The translations under genes were made by a program, and so were the position numbers. A model generated the notes under the pieces. It made no database searches and had not been told where the DNA came from. It saw nothing but the letters and a program-made list of their open reading frames with translations. Positions 35,468 to 47,277 of a DNA stretch of 64,000 bases are shown one piece after another; position 1 is the stretch's first letter, and every line of letters starts with the position of its first letter. Source of the stretch: Acephala macrosclerotiorum (taxonomy: Eukaryota > Ascomycota > Leotiomycetes > Helotiales > Mollisiaceae); the NCBI GenBank assembly GCA_014904845.1, contig MU119282.1, positions 124,001 through 188,000 on the forward strand, in the 5' to 3' direction.

Positions 35468-37190
35468 AGATGTGTTCATGTGTTGAATGTCTAGGTCACT
35501 CTGTTGGTGCCTCTCTGAAAAGCTGTTGAAGTCTTGAGCGTGGGTTGGATGCGTGCATTAGAAGGCGTTTGAAGGATGCTTGCATAGCGACGAAAAGCTA
35601 TGCGATTGATATTGATTCAGATTGGATATCGCAGCCGCCATTTTGCCACCGTGCTGGACGATGGAGGTGTCTGATACGCTCTGAAGGTCTTTATCCCAAA
35701 GCTGAGGTTGTTTCTGTCCCACTCCGCTTCAGAATTTGGAGCGATTCATTCAGGCAATATCTCGGAATCTACGGCGATGGTTCCGTACCTGTTTCACGTC
35801 CTCATCCGAGATGATTCTCGATTTAGAGAGCCAAGCATGAGCTGCATAGCAGAACCGACAGCCCTAGGAGGCTCTGCAATGATCTACACGTCTCAAACTT
35901 AGCTGGACGCGTGGCGTTCATTTTAGGTGCTGCAACTAGCAAGCTACCTGAAGAAACTGTCTAGGGACGATCGAGTGATCTTTGCCTGTCATCCCTTCTA
36001 CATTGCAATTGTCCTCTTCGCTTCGAGCATGTCGTGCTTTCGTGGCAATATTCAAGCATCTGCAAATGATTGTATAGGCCCGAATGTTTTCTCTCCAAAG
36101 GAAATTGATCTTTCGTTCTCGCATTGACTGTTGTGTTCACCAGGCATTTCAACAATGCGCTCAGAGTCAGGGCGATACTCCATACTTTTGCCCTTTGCCT
36201 GTATATCCTCTAAAATCTCTGATTAGGTCAACATTCAACAGTCATCTCATCATCACCAATGAGCTTCAATGACATCAACCACAACCTCACACGTGGTTCT
36301 CCATCTTTGCTGCCCTACGATCATAGCCACTTGAGCGGGGAAGTAATCTTCGACACCAGTTATGCGAAATTGGTTCAACACAATTACGCTTCAACAAATA
36401 GACAGGTGTTCAAACAATCAACCATCGGCCTTGACCCACTTCCTCTTCTGGGGTCCCCGCACTTGCAACGGCTGCTGTTCGCAATAAATGAACCACATCT
36501 CGTCACGTGATACACCATCCTGGGTAATAATGCCTATATTGACGCCACATTTGTACCACATGGTCTCAGCCGAAGCCATTTATCAGATATGCCAGACAGG
36601 TAGGCAATTGAATTAAGATTTTTGTCTTGTACCCGATGATCATTTCCCCGGATTTTCGAAAACGAATGAGCTAGGTGCATATCACTGTTTGTTTCGATTG
36701 ATTGTTTTTCATATGGACTGGTCTGGATGCATTGCTTGTTTTTCCTTCTGCATGGATTGATTGATTTATATTTGTTACCATCGTGCGGGCGAGCCATGAG
36801 GTTTTTGTTGGTGGTCCTTTGGATGATCTTAGTGCTTTTGCTCATCTTTCGCATCCACTTGCAATTTTTGATGAGAAGAGGGTGTGAGACTGGGGATGTG
36901 GAACAGAAACAAGCTTCCGGATACTGTCGCCTACTGTCTTGAGTTGAAAGGGGTCCGAAAAGAGGACAAGGGTTGACCCATTTATGTGAATCGGGATGGA
37001 TGGCGAGACCTGAGATCATGTGGCGGAGGTGTAGATTCCGTGGTGATGGGGCGCGATTCGCAATTTCGCTTTCGTTAGGTGGGTGGCCGGGAGCTGAGCC
37101 GTGAAGCTGTCGTTGTGAGTTCCTTTGCCTTTCGTGGGAACATGGGAGTATAGAGTATTGTGGAGAGAGGTAACGCAAGGTCTGGACGAG
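35468..37190. other. Intergenic (1.7 kb)
   Basis: Several short frames, and one of 238 residues on the minus strand (36534-37250). That one overlaps the promoter of the secreted-protein gene and has no domain, so I do not call it. Nothing else was seen. Confidence 0.4.
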
Positions 37191-37191
37191 A

Positions 37192-37199
37192 TATAAATA
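37192..37199 (+). promoter_or_regulatory. TATA box of secreted repeat-protein gene
   Basis: TATAAATA about 105 bp before the ATG at 37302, followed by a CT/CA-rich leader. This is a canonical TATA arrangement for a strongly or conditionally expressed gene. Confidence 0.55.
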
Positions 37200-37301
37200 C
37201 TTGGTCTTGGCCACGTTTGTTTGTCTCGAAAGTTCAACAAGCAACAGCATACTTTCAATACTCTCTCAACATCTCACTCTTTCGAACATATAAACTTTAA
37301 G

Positions 37302-37775
37302 ATGCTTTTCAGCAAGTTGATCATGACCGTTGGCCTGATGGCTGCTGGGTAAGTCATCCTACACCAGCCATGGTTCTCTAGCTAACGAGACATCAGCCTC
37401 GCCGCCGCCATGCCTGCCGCCGAAGGTGTTGTGGTTCGTGATGATGATGCGCCAACTAGATCATTCAGCTCGGGCCCCGCGACTAGCACTCATACTCGGG
37501 GAATAAGACCTACTGGAACTGGTGGCGTTAGACCAACTGGGACTCGTGGCCCAAGGTATGTCTCGATCTTTCTATCCTCAACCCTCGCGAGTTGTACGAA
37601 TACAGACAAGCTGACACATCATCACAGACCAACAAGATCAGGCGGAGCTAGACCATCAGGCACAGGAGCAAGTGTGACCCACACTCGTCGCCCTCGTCCT
37701 ACCGGCACTTTCGCCCCAGCTTCCCCCGCTACCGAGACTCCCGCCGTGGAGGAGGTTGAGGTTTCCGATTCCTAG
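37302..37775 (+). CDS. Secreted Thr/Pro/Arg-rich repeat protein
   Basis: 117 aa, exons 37302-37348, 37397-37555 and 37628-37775, all with GT..AG introns. The signal peptide is MLFSKLIMTVGLMAAGLAAA, cut near MPAAEG. A VVVRDDDAP junction looks like a pro-region boundary. The body has imperfect repeats of (R)PTGTxG/RPSGTG: GIRPTGTGG, GVRPTGTRG, PRPTRSGG, ARPSGTG, PRPTGTF. The end is acidic (EEVEVSDS). It has no cysteine in the mature part, so it is probably flexible, heavily O-glycosylatable and basic. This layout recalls cell-wall or apoplastic proteins; the product is not recognised. An effector role is possible but unproven. Confidence 0.7.
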
Positions 37776-38336
37776 ACCTTGGAAAGCATTCGGAGGTGAT
37801 GTGGAAGCTTTATTTCTTGGTCGTTGCATGCTGGGGATTGAAAACTTGAAATCAGTTGACTGAGGTGGTGTTTGGATGGCATGAGATTGGAGGATTGTAT
37901 ATACTTCTTGTCTGTCGCTACTTGTACATGAATATGGGCTTCATCGGTCATGCCATGCTAGTTTCTGTGTTATGGTGGCGTTGCCTTCGTTAGCCGCGAA
38001 GGTCCGAGAAGGGGAGCGATACCCGACATGGTACGAACGGTTTGCTGCATACCCGTGAAGTCATGGGACAGCTGGCACCGAACTTGATTTTGGTTCCACG
38101 GAGATGCCACATTGCCATAATAGAATTACCAAGTTCAAGTCAAGTGGCATAGGCTACTAGGCTACTCATAGCCTTTAGCATTTCTGTCTTGGCATCATTC
38201 TATCATTCCGCTCTCCTATCGTCATTGGAATTTGGAAGCTCTATATAACCATTCAACTTGATTTCGATATCCTCTTCATCCATGAATCCTCCTCAATCCC
38301 TCTCATCTCACAACTTTGCCTACTAAATCGACCAAA
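37776..38336. other. Intergenic
   Basis: 3' region of the secreted-protein gene and promoter of the cupin pseudogene. Nothing distinctive was seen. Confidence 0.4.
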
Positions 38337-38837
38337 ATGACAACCTTCTAGATAGACCCAGTCCGCCCAGCTCTCCCCACTTCAGAAACTACTACAACCC
38401 AACACGTCCACACCCGACCATCAAGCTCCAGTACGCACATGCACTCCCCAACGCCCCCCGGTCTTCATCTCGCCTCTCTTCTAGTACTTTTCCACCTAAT
38501 GCCAGTACGCCGCCACATAGACATCTAGGGTTTGTCGCTGTGAACGTTATCAAGGGATGGGTGTTCAATGGGATGAATGATGAGCCTATTAAAGTTTTCG
38601 GGGTATGTCAATTCTTTTCATCTGTCATATTCTGAGAAGAGCTGACAAGAGCTTCCTCAGCCGGGAGGGGCTTTCCATGAAGGCCTAGGATGTCGACATC
38701 GAGTCAGCGATAACGCAAGCAAGACCGAGGAAGCAGTTATCATCGCCACGATGGTGGTTGATAGCAAAGTTTTCGAAGAGGGAGGTGTGGAGGGACTTGT
38801 GTTGGTAGACGTGGAATGGAAGGGTACTAGGGGGTAG
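38337..38837 (+). pseudogene. Small cupin-domain protein pseudogene
   Basis: A recognisable single-cupin protein is present in pieces. It starts MTTF, then TAG (38349-38351), and then continues in the same frame as IDPVRPALPTSETTTTQHVHT. After a likely intron (donor GTACGC, acceptor TTCTAG) the frame is shifted by one base at the start of FPPNASTPPHRHLGF, which holds the metal-binding HRH of cupin motif 1. NVIKGWVFNGM and KVFG follow, then an intron (GTATGT..CTCAG). The last exon gives PGGAFHEGLGCRHRVSDNAS (cupin motif 2) and EGLVLVDVEW. The stop and the frameshift make it non-functional as read, although the cupin core is well kept. Confidence 0.75.
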
Positions 38838-40172
38838 AGTGGTTCCACATTTCGGGGGAGGAGGGCGAGTAAGGATAGGAAAGGGAGGATGTTACCAAGG
38901 TGGAGTAATTGCGGGGTAAGAAGCGAGGGCATGCTCAGGCTACTTGTGCTGTATTTTAGGTATGACAGCGATTGGTCGCCTGAAGCTTTCGATTTTATAG
39001 CGTGTTTCAGAACCTCAAACGCCGTCTTCTTCCCTAATTCTCTTACATAGAGACAGTGTTCTCAAGCATGCTTCACGGACATTCTTTACTGTCAAGCGGG
39101 CAATGAAAGACTCGCATATCTCCAGTGTTGAAATTATTTGGAGAAAATTTCCTTAAACTTTTGTTATTTGCTTAATTAAATCTAAACAGATCGCAACCTC
39201 ACCGCTTCTTTTGTCGCAAACAATTTCTCTCTTGGACATTTGGGCAAGTGCCTTGGGCTTTGTGAGAGCCCACCAGGCCCAATTGGTTTTGAAAAGCTCC
39301 GAAGGACGCAGTAACGACTCTTCGGATCGCCACTGCCATTTGGGGGAAATGCCAACTAGAGTTGTTCTTTGGAATGATTCGTACCTTGGGGAGGTCTTGA
39401 CAATCCTCAAGGTCGAATACTTCAGCCACTTGATGAGCTGTCACTCCCGTCGAGTTGTGATTCCCCTCATCTGGTAGGCTGCCCGGGCCTGGAAGGTGCA
39501 GCTGTTGTGAGCTGCTTCTTTGCTCGAATTTTCTATTGCTTTTTTTGAGCGCCGTTTTCGCGACTGTTCCTGCTGCTATTTTTGCTCTATTGTATCAATG
39601 GGCTTTATTTGTGAATTGAATATCGGCTTCATGAAAGAAGATAATTCTTACGTAGGGAGAGGTTCAAAAGTTACATCGATGCTCACTTCCTTCTCCTTTT
39701 TTCTCGCATGGAATTTAGCCTCGTTGGTAGTCGAGTGGTAAGAGGACAAGATCAAATCGAGATCCGACCGAGCCGCTGTTGTCTACCTGTGCCATGCAGG
39801 GAGAGCGAGGCGGAGCCTTGCACATTTGAGGAGTTGGTAGGACGGCCTGGTCAGATTTCTCAGAAGCTCGTATGATGACCCAATGGCTTTTTTTCAGATC
39901 CCCGTTGGCACCTCTGTCCTCCCATCTCTTACTCAGATCAGCTGTGAAAGATGCAGAAATCATCGCGAACTTGCTGAGTCATTCCTAGTGATTTCATCAT
40001 AAGATGAGGAACTAAAGACATTATTCAATGATGTAAGGTCTCTCTCCAAATACAAATATTGCAGAGGCAGATGCCTGGTGATGCCATAGCGCTTGCCGTA
40101 TTTCCTTTCTATCCCATATTCCAGAAGCTGGCGAAGCAATTTCCTAACATCTCGGCTATCACTTGATACGAA
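38838..40172. other. Intergenic (1.3 kb)
   Basis: Short frames on both strands without recognisable domains. The right end is the promoter of the monooxygenase. Confidence 0.4.
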
Positions 40173-41642
40173 ATGTCTTCATTTTCAGCTCTAGACATTA
40201 TTATCGTTGGAGCAGGCATCGCAGGTCTAAGTGCAGCAATTGCCTTACGCCGAGCTGGCCATAGAGTCAAGGTACTTCTGCCCCTGAATCAAGCGAACAT
40301 TTTCCCCCACACCCAGCAAAGCCTAACTAACAGTCAAATACAACAAGTCAGATCTTCGAGCAATCCGACTTAAGCAATGAGCTAGGTGCTGCAATCCACC
40401 TCTCACCAAATGCCTCCCGCATCCTTCTCCCTTGGGGAATGGACCCTGTACGAGGGCAATTTGTCATTGCGAAGACGACATTCATCGCGAACAGCGAATC
40501 ACTGGCCCGACTTTACGAGAGCGATTACAGTACTATCATCGAGGAGTATGGAGCGCCGTGGTATTTTACTCACAGAGTTGACCTTCGTGACGAGTTGAAA
40601 CGAATGCTTTCTGACCCCAAAGCTCTTGGGACTTCAGCGATACTCCACGCAAACTCAAGAGTCATCAGCTATGTCAATACCCCCACATGTTGTACTATCT
40701 ATCATCAAAAGTCTGACCAAATCTAGAACGCGAAGGAGGGTTCCGTTACTCGGTCAGATGGGACAACGTACAAAGCCGATTTGGTTATTGCAGCTGATGG
40801 AGTCCATTCCCAAGCAACGGAAGTCGTTTTTGGTGCGAAGAACCAAGCACTCACAACAAACCAGGCCGCTTTCAGATTCTTGATCCCCACCTCTGCTCTA
40901 GCAGAAGATCCAGAGACGGCTCATTTTATGGAAGGTGACGATGGTCGTTTCAAGGTGTTCATGGGTACTGGTAGAAGGATAGTTTGGTATCCTTACCGAG
41001 AGTAAGTCTTCTTGAACATGTGCCGTTCCTGGAATTTTGATGCTAATCGTATTCAGTAATGAGGAACAGAACTTCGTGGCAATATTCCAAGATGATGAAA
41101 GGGATATGCGAGAAGGTAAGTATCTCTAGAGCTTAGTGAGTAGTTTTTTGACCAACTCTTCCTCATAGATTGGAATGTGGCAGTTGAGCAGAACGAACTG
41201 TTGGAAGTGTACCGCGATTTCCATCCTTCCATCCTAGCAATTTTGAAGTAAGGACGAAGAACAAATTGTAGATCGAAAAGTACTGACCAGTGTTAGAAAA
41301 GCAACAAATATCAAGAAATGGCCTCTCCTATTCCGTTCCCCAATCTCTCCTTGGTATTTGTCAAAACTCGTTCTCATCGGCGATGCCGCTCACCCAATGC
41401 TTCCCCGTATACCTCCATTTCAATCCTAGTCAACTGTTCTAACACATCACACAGTTCAAGGCCAAGCAGGCGCTCAGGCAATAGAAGACGGTGCCGCACT
41501 AGCTATCATGGTATCGGACCTCACTAAGCCCAAGCTACAGGCCAGTCCCGCCTTGCTCTCAGAGCGACTTGAAATGTTTCAAGAGGTGAGAATGAATCGA
41601 GTGTCAGCAATGCAAATCTTTTCGAATTTCGGGCAGGACTAA
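40173..41642 (+). CDS. FAD-dependent monooxygenase (salicylate-hydroxylase-like), C-terminally truncated
   Basis: Class-A flavoprotein aromatic hydroxylase type. Seven exons: 40173-40271, 40352-40672, 40727-41001, 41057-41115, 41169-41247, 41297-41406 and 41455-41642, all in phase, giving 376 aa. The dinucleotide motif IIIVGAGIAGLSAAIALRRAG is near residue 8, then LGAAIHLSPNASRIL, the DG motif DLVIAADGVHSQ, and the FAD ribityl motif LVLIGDAAHPMLP near 300. A TAA at 41640-41642 interrupts IFSNFGQD; the same frame then runs another 50 residues (AAGVAEAVRPYF to RALEDHQGKAA) to a second stop at 41795. The usual His after MLP reads Leu. The substrate is unknown. It may be inactive or newly truncated. 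Confidence 0.75.
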
Positions 41643-41795
41643 GCAGCGGGTGTTGCGGAGGCTGTGAGGCCTTACTTTAAAGATGGAGAGCCTTTGCCTA
41701 CGAATCCGGATGAGTTCAATGTGTATAATTTCCCGCATGATGTTGTGAAGGAGAGCCGGAGGGCTTTGGAGGACCATCAGGGTAAGGCAGCTTAG
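41643..41795 (+). pseudogene. Detached 3' end of the monooxygenase frame
   Basis: Fifty codons in the same frame as the last exon, following the TAA at 41640, with good family character (VRPYFKDGEPLPTNPDEFN). It looks like the original C-terminus cut off by a nonsense change. Confidence 0.7.
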
Positions 41796-44073
41796 AAGGA
41801 GATAGTTTGAGCGCGGGATAATGGCGGGGTAAAAGGGGTCGAAGCGAGTCAAGGGCAAACTCCCCACCTTTAAATCTAGCACTGTTAAGGACAGGTGATG
41901 TGTGAAATGAAATGGTCGCTTCCCAATACGCCCAAGCCAACCAAGGCTATCCGACTTGATCCCAAGTCCCCGACTCAAATGCTCGGGCCAGTCACAAAAA
42001 TGATATTAAAGACCATAGGGCGGATAACAGGCGTCGCAGTCAAGAAGTGGGAATACATGATTATGTTGTATAATGCTGGCATCCAAACTGTTAAGGTTGT
42101 AAACACAGTTTTGGTCGACTTCGCCTACGCTATCAATCTGCTTCGTAAGCACAGCGATTCCCATGCGGTGACTAGTGAAGAGAAGGCGGCGATAATAGTG
42201 ACTGCTTCGTTCGGCAAGTGCCATGAGGATCAAAACAGTCAAATTCTTGCCGGAAATGCTGCAAATAACTTTCAAAGAACCCTTACTCACCATGTCCAGA
42301 AGTCTGTTCGCGTTCGTGAGACCTCAGTCGAGACAAATCACCCCCTTCGAGAAGCCTACACTGAATAAGCTGCCATATGTGGCGCAAGAGACATCCGAAT
42401 TGTCAAAAGTACCAAAGATTCCGGGCCTTTCCATTCCCAAAGGTTATGGCTGTGGTCTAGGAACTGGTTAGGCATTTGGACAACCTCTGAATATTGCGAG
42501 TACCGACAGAGGCCGTGATGATTCGGTATTTCTCCGACACAGGTACAATTTTGGGAGAAAGAGGCTGTAGAACGACTCATTCTAGGTATGATCAACAGCC
42601 ATTGCCTGATCATCAAAAGAGAAGTGTGCTTCGGGAAGTTGAATTTCAGAATGAGTCTGTCGTGAAGCCTCGCTACTTTAGAATTGTCTTACATGAGCGC
42701 TTGCTACATGTATGACATGGAGAGTATTCCTTCTTCAAGCCCAAGATGCAGATTTTCAGCAGGGCCGTCATCTCCAAACGTAGTGTCAATGGAACAAGTA
42801 CCACGACCAACAGCTCTAGTGTCGCGTCATCAACAAAGACCAGACCGTCAAGTTCTCTACGAACGAGCAGCTCGCTAGTTCTCACGACCAGTATCTCCAC
42901 ATATCAAACAACAGCGCTTCAGAACTATCATGAACCTCGTCAAAACCTTTCGCAAATATCACATCGAGCTTCATGACGATCACTCCTTCGCCATCCTTCA
43001 CAACGGAAAGGATAGGTCCCACCAGCTCTAGTTTATCACAAGATGTTTCGAAGATTAGTGCGATTGCACAGTTGAGATAACATATATCTCGGCCTTCACT
43101 AGACCTGATTTGACGTTTAGCATTGCTTGTGCGCTGATGATTTGACAATAGAAGGAAAGTGGATCATATTTCTAGCCATCATGCCAAAGTTTCGTAGAAG
43201 TCTTTAAAGAAGAAGCACTGCTCTGCGATTTTACGCGTTACGACAATTCAATTGAATTAGTTCAGTTTGGTTGGTGGCAGACCTGCGCGTGAAAGCCATT
43301 TAAATTTTAAGTACCTGTCTCTAGGACTTGGCTTTTCACTCGAGAAACTCAGGCCTTCCAACTAGGCATAAATACTGCTAAATACTGCTGCTAGAAAGCG
43401 TATGCAATAACTCTTGATCCCTGTACACATGTTTCGAACAATTCCAGTGTAAAATGTCATCAGCTGCTTCATCCAAAGACAAGACGAAGGATAGTATCTT
43501 ACTCAAAAACGACTTCCACGATTGGCAAAGCAAAGGCAACAACTAATGAAATGAAATGTCCGTCACAACTCAAAGTCAAGGGCAAAACTTGCATCTTATT
43601 CACGATAGGCAGACTGAAGTCTTGCCTCATCGTTCTCCTGCTCACCCCCATCGCATCCACTAAGATGCTTTCATAGCGCACAGCCAAAGTAATGCTCATT
43701 GTGACAACCAAACACTGGGGAAAGACCATCTTCTTCGACGTTGTTTGCGATGAATATGAAAAAAAAATGAAGGTCGTGTCACGTGGATGCATCGCGTCTC
43801 CCCAAGACGCGATCGAGGTGTTGTTCACCATGCTGTTGGACAACCAATCTCGATGCCTTCGTGCAATGACCAGATTTTTTGCCGTTGCACCGAGAAAATG
43901 AACATCGCGTGACTCGATGTGTCGATTCGAGCTTGTCGGGACTTTTATATTGCTAACCCAAGACTTGGTCGACAAGGTGAAGAGACGGCAAGAGTCCCCT
44001 CCGGCATCGTATGGAATATACCCCCACCATGATGCGCTTCATTGCTGACCATGCTCTCCAGGCCAGAGTCATC
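41796..44073. other. Intergenic or remnant region (2.3 kb)
   Basis: Holds a 157-residue plus-strand frame (41895-42368) and overlapping shorter frames. None has a recognisable domain, conserved start or splice structure. They may be remnants of a lost gene, or chance. I see no other feature. Confidence 0.35.
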
Positions 44074-46370
44074 ATGCTTCACGAAATCCTCCTCTCACTC
44101 TCAGGCCATCCCTCTCCACTACTCACAGCCGACCACTCTTCCCCGAATTCCATCCTCTCTCCACCTGAGAAAGCACTTCTCTCCTCAATAGCGCATTTGA
44201 GTGACCTGCATTGCAAATTACTTGCACATACGGTTACGATTGCGACAACACATCCTTCCAGTATCTGCCAAGCTGTCGCGACGTCTATAAAGTCTACGCA
44301 CCTTGCCGAGTTCCAGCGAAAAGTGCTGGAGGTCGAAGATGGCATATTGAGGAAAGATGCTGGCACCGTAGGAGCATACAACATTGTACCATTGACGGCT
44401 ATAGTTGGGGAGTTCTCGGGATGGACGAGGAGAATGGAGTGGTTCTTGGAAGTGGTGGAGTTCATGATGCGGGGTAGTGGGCAAGCAAAGAGATGCACTG
44501 GGGCTATGGCCATTGACAAGCTATGTAATGCTATGCAGACGGGCTATGTCGATATCGAGGAGGCAGCCTTGAGCCTAGTGAGAGTTGCTGAGACGGCCTG
44601 GTTGAAGCAGATATCTTCGTGGGTACTATATGGACGACTACCAAGTTTTGGCAAGGAGGACTTCTTCGTCCAGCTGATTCTTGGTGATGTAGTAGTAAGT
44701 CTGGAACTGGGTGTTGTGCTATGGCTGACATTATCTAGGAATATGAGAGCAAACCCGAACTGTTACCTGCTTTCGTCTCAACTCCCACAGCAAGTTCCCT
44801 TCTTTTCATCGGCCGATCCTTAAACCACATCCGCGTCAAGGGCATATCGAGCGCCTCTTCACCCGAGCTGGACCTCCTGTCGTCGCATCTGCAGCAGTTA
44901 TCTACGCTGAAGTTCCCCATCAACAGCGCCAACTTCTCACGAGTCATAGCTTCGATACGACTTTCCCTTTCACAAACCACTTTACAGAAGCTACTACCTC
45001 TAAGCAGAGTTCTTGAAATCCTATTCCTCCTCCGACAATTCTTTCTTCTAGGCCGTGGAGAGTTCGCTCTTGCGTTAATCACAGAAGCCGACGAGAAGAT
45101 AAGATCAAGATGGCGGAGAACCGACAATATTGGCTTCGAGAAGCGCGACAACATTGGGAATATCGTTGTTAAAGAAGGCGAGGTCTCGGCTATCTTGGCA
45201 CGAGCTTGGGCTGCCATGGGCTTGCTCCAAGGACAGCATGTGGAAGAGCAAGACGAGGATGAGTTGCTTGAACTTGCCAGAGATCTTGTTCAGCTAACCA
45301 TCCCCAAATCGAGCTCGACTACACCTTCAAAGGCAACATTGACTCCCCAATCAATAGCTTTAACCCCGTTCAGGAATCTCCTTCTTTCGGTGCCAGTCTC
45401 TCTCACTCTCCATATACCGTCCCCCCTTGATCTCTTCCTCACTCCGGCAGATGTTCAGACCTACTCTGGCATCAATGCTTATCTTCTCTCAATACATCGA
45501 GCACATCTTCGTCTGACAGATCTGTGGAAGATCACGGCTCTACGACGTGACCATCCCTCGCCCCCAGGGCCTCCATATGGCAGCTCGACCATGGGCAGGA
45601 ATAAAGTGCGCACCCAACGGAGCAGAGCCAAGGAAAGATCAGAAGCAATGCGAAGTGTTTGGGCTACCAGTAGTGCAGCTGTTTTCTTCCTCGGCGAAAC
45701 AGAAGCCTACCTGCAAGGAGAAGTCGTTCAAGGAACTTGGTCTGGATTTAAGAGCTGGATCACGGGAGAGACTGCTTCACGGCCTACATCGTCAGAGAGC
45801 CATGTTGAGGATGAGGATGATATATGGTTGCAAGCAGGCAGGGAGCCTACGGCAAAGACGCTAACACATACTCATGATCCACAATCACTGGCAGATGCGC
45901 ATAGAAGATACCTGTCAGCGTTGACTTCAAGTCTGCTTCTGAACACGCCTTCTTTCACAGATCCTCTGTACCATCTGCTCCAGCAAGTCGACCATCTAGT
46001 CGCGCTTGTCTACCGCGTTCACTCGATTTGGCAGTCCCTCGACCTGGAAGCTGACGAGGGTGTCGTGGATGCTTTCTCTGACTTCCACAAGGAAGAGAAA
46101 GATGTCAAAGAGCAACTCATGGTCATTGCGAATAGAGTGAAGGGCGCAATTGAGGAGCTCGTCAAATGTCTTCGAGACATCGACCAAGAAAAGGAAGGCT
46201 GGGACAATGGCTTTGCAGAACTGGTACTTGGCGAGGAAGGTGCCTATGTTCCTGCCAAAGTAGGCAGGGTCGACAGGCTTTTGATGAAGCTAGATTTTGG
46301 CGGCTGGTTTGATGTCGCTAAGAGGGATGGGGATATGGTTGGTGATGGTGATAGTGATTATGAGTTATGA
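44074..46370 (+). CDS. Gamma-tubulin complex component GCP4-like (Spc97/Spc98 family)
   Basis: 750 aa, exons 44074-44694 and 44739-46370. The start MLHEILLSLSGHPSPLL is the hallmark N-terminus of GCP4, a subunit of the gamma-tubulin ring complex that nucleates microtubules at spindle pole bodies. Further GCP blocks are EFQRKVLEVEDGILRKDAG with GEFSGWTRRMEWFLEVVEFM (GRIP1 region), SWVLYGRLPSFGKEDFFV, then LNHIRVKGIS, LGRGEFALALI and LLQQVDHLVALVYRVH toward GRIP2. The open frame begins earlier (ATG at 44011), but 44074 matches the family start. Length is typical for fungal GCP4. Confidence 0.88.
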
Positions 46371-46687
46371 GTAAGGTTATGATTGATGAAGTATACCCTT
46401 GGCGTTCGGATAACACGCACGTGGCTTATGGCACATGCCGCATCGATTTGCAAATGTCAAAGCAACGGATTTTGATGTGTTGGTAGCCACACAACCCTCA
46501 AATATGCGTTCCATGCAAGGTTGTCTCATGTGTAATCGTGTGCTCTCAGCATCGGCTACTTGCTTCCACCTCGGTCTCGAAGCCTTCTCATCCTCCAATA
46601 ATCTACCCTCCATCAAATCCTCTTACACAAATTGTCTCTAAAGCTTCCATTCCCCTTCCAGTGCAACCTTCCCAGATCTCAAATGTA
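46371..46687. other. Convergent intergenic region
   Basis: 3' ends of GCP4 and the small membrane-protein gene. Nothing distinctive was seen. Confidence 0.5.
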
Positions 46688-47277
46688 TTACAAAAGCAAT
46701 CCAGCCCCAGCAAGAGTAGGGATTCCCAACAAGGGGACCAATGGTTCGTAGATCCCAGCTTTGATATATGCAATTCCGGTCCAGATTTGGGCTGCGGAGT
46801 AGAGGCCTAGGAAGGTTTTGTCGTAGATGTCTGTTAAGCCGCCGGTGTTGGCCCATTTGATGCAGAAGAGTGCTGTTCAATATGTCAGCCACAATTCGAA
46901 CTTCCTCTTCTTCTCTTCAATGCCCCAATTTTTGCTTATACCCTCACCGCCTAGTTCATTAGACCTTCCATTGCCCCTTTTTCTTGAAAACAAAGCCGAA
47001 GAAGCAAGAGCAAACCATGCAATAGCAACAAAAGCAAAAAGCGACACGTGACACTAAATTTCAAGACAAGAGTTTGAGAGTACTCACTCATGAACACGAA
47101 GCCTTGATTACACTCCATCCATCCAATCTTTGCAGCTTTGACTCCTGGTGAGTCAGGAGCCTTCTTGAGAGCAGGGAACACGAGGTCGTAGCCCATCTTC
47201 GTGTGACCCGCTACTGTTGCGGAGGCAAGGAAGGCGGCGGTGTAGAGGAGGGTTGTTGAGAGCGTTGAGCCTGACAT
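46688..47277 (-). CDS. Small membrane protein of unknown function
   Basis: 124 aa, exons 47277-47088 and 46872-46688 joined by a 215-nt intron (GTGAGT..ACAG). The N-terminus MSGSTLSTTLLYTAAFLASATVAGH could be a signal or first membrane helix. Next are HTKMGYDLVFPALKK and a second segment, GFVFMTLFCIKWANTGG (which spans the splice and supports it). YDKTFLGLYSAAQIWTGIAY is a third hydrophobic segment, and the tail PLVPLLGIPTLAGAGLLL is also hydrophobic. I recognise the style of small conserved fungal three-to-four-helix membrane proteins but not a named family. No stop or frame problem. Confidence 0.7.

Noticed and set aside
36534..37250. 238-codon open frame on the minus strand
   Set aside because: It overlaps the TATA box and leader of the plus-strand secreted-protein gene, has no domain and has low-complexity composition. 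Probably chance.
41895..42368. 157-codon plus-strand frame downstream of the monooxygenase
   Set aside because: No recognisable family, no splice partners and no clear homology to neighbours. Left as a possible remnant only.
43499..43975. 158-codon minus-strand frame
   Set aside because: It has no ATG at its start, no domain, and composition unlike nearby genes.
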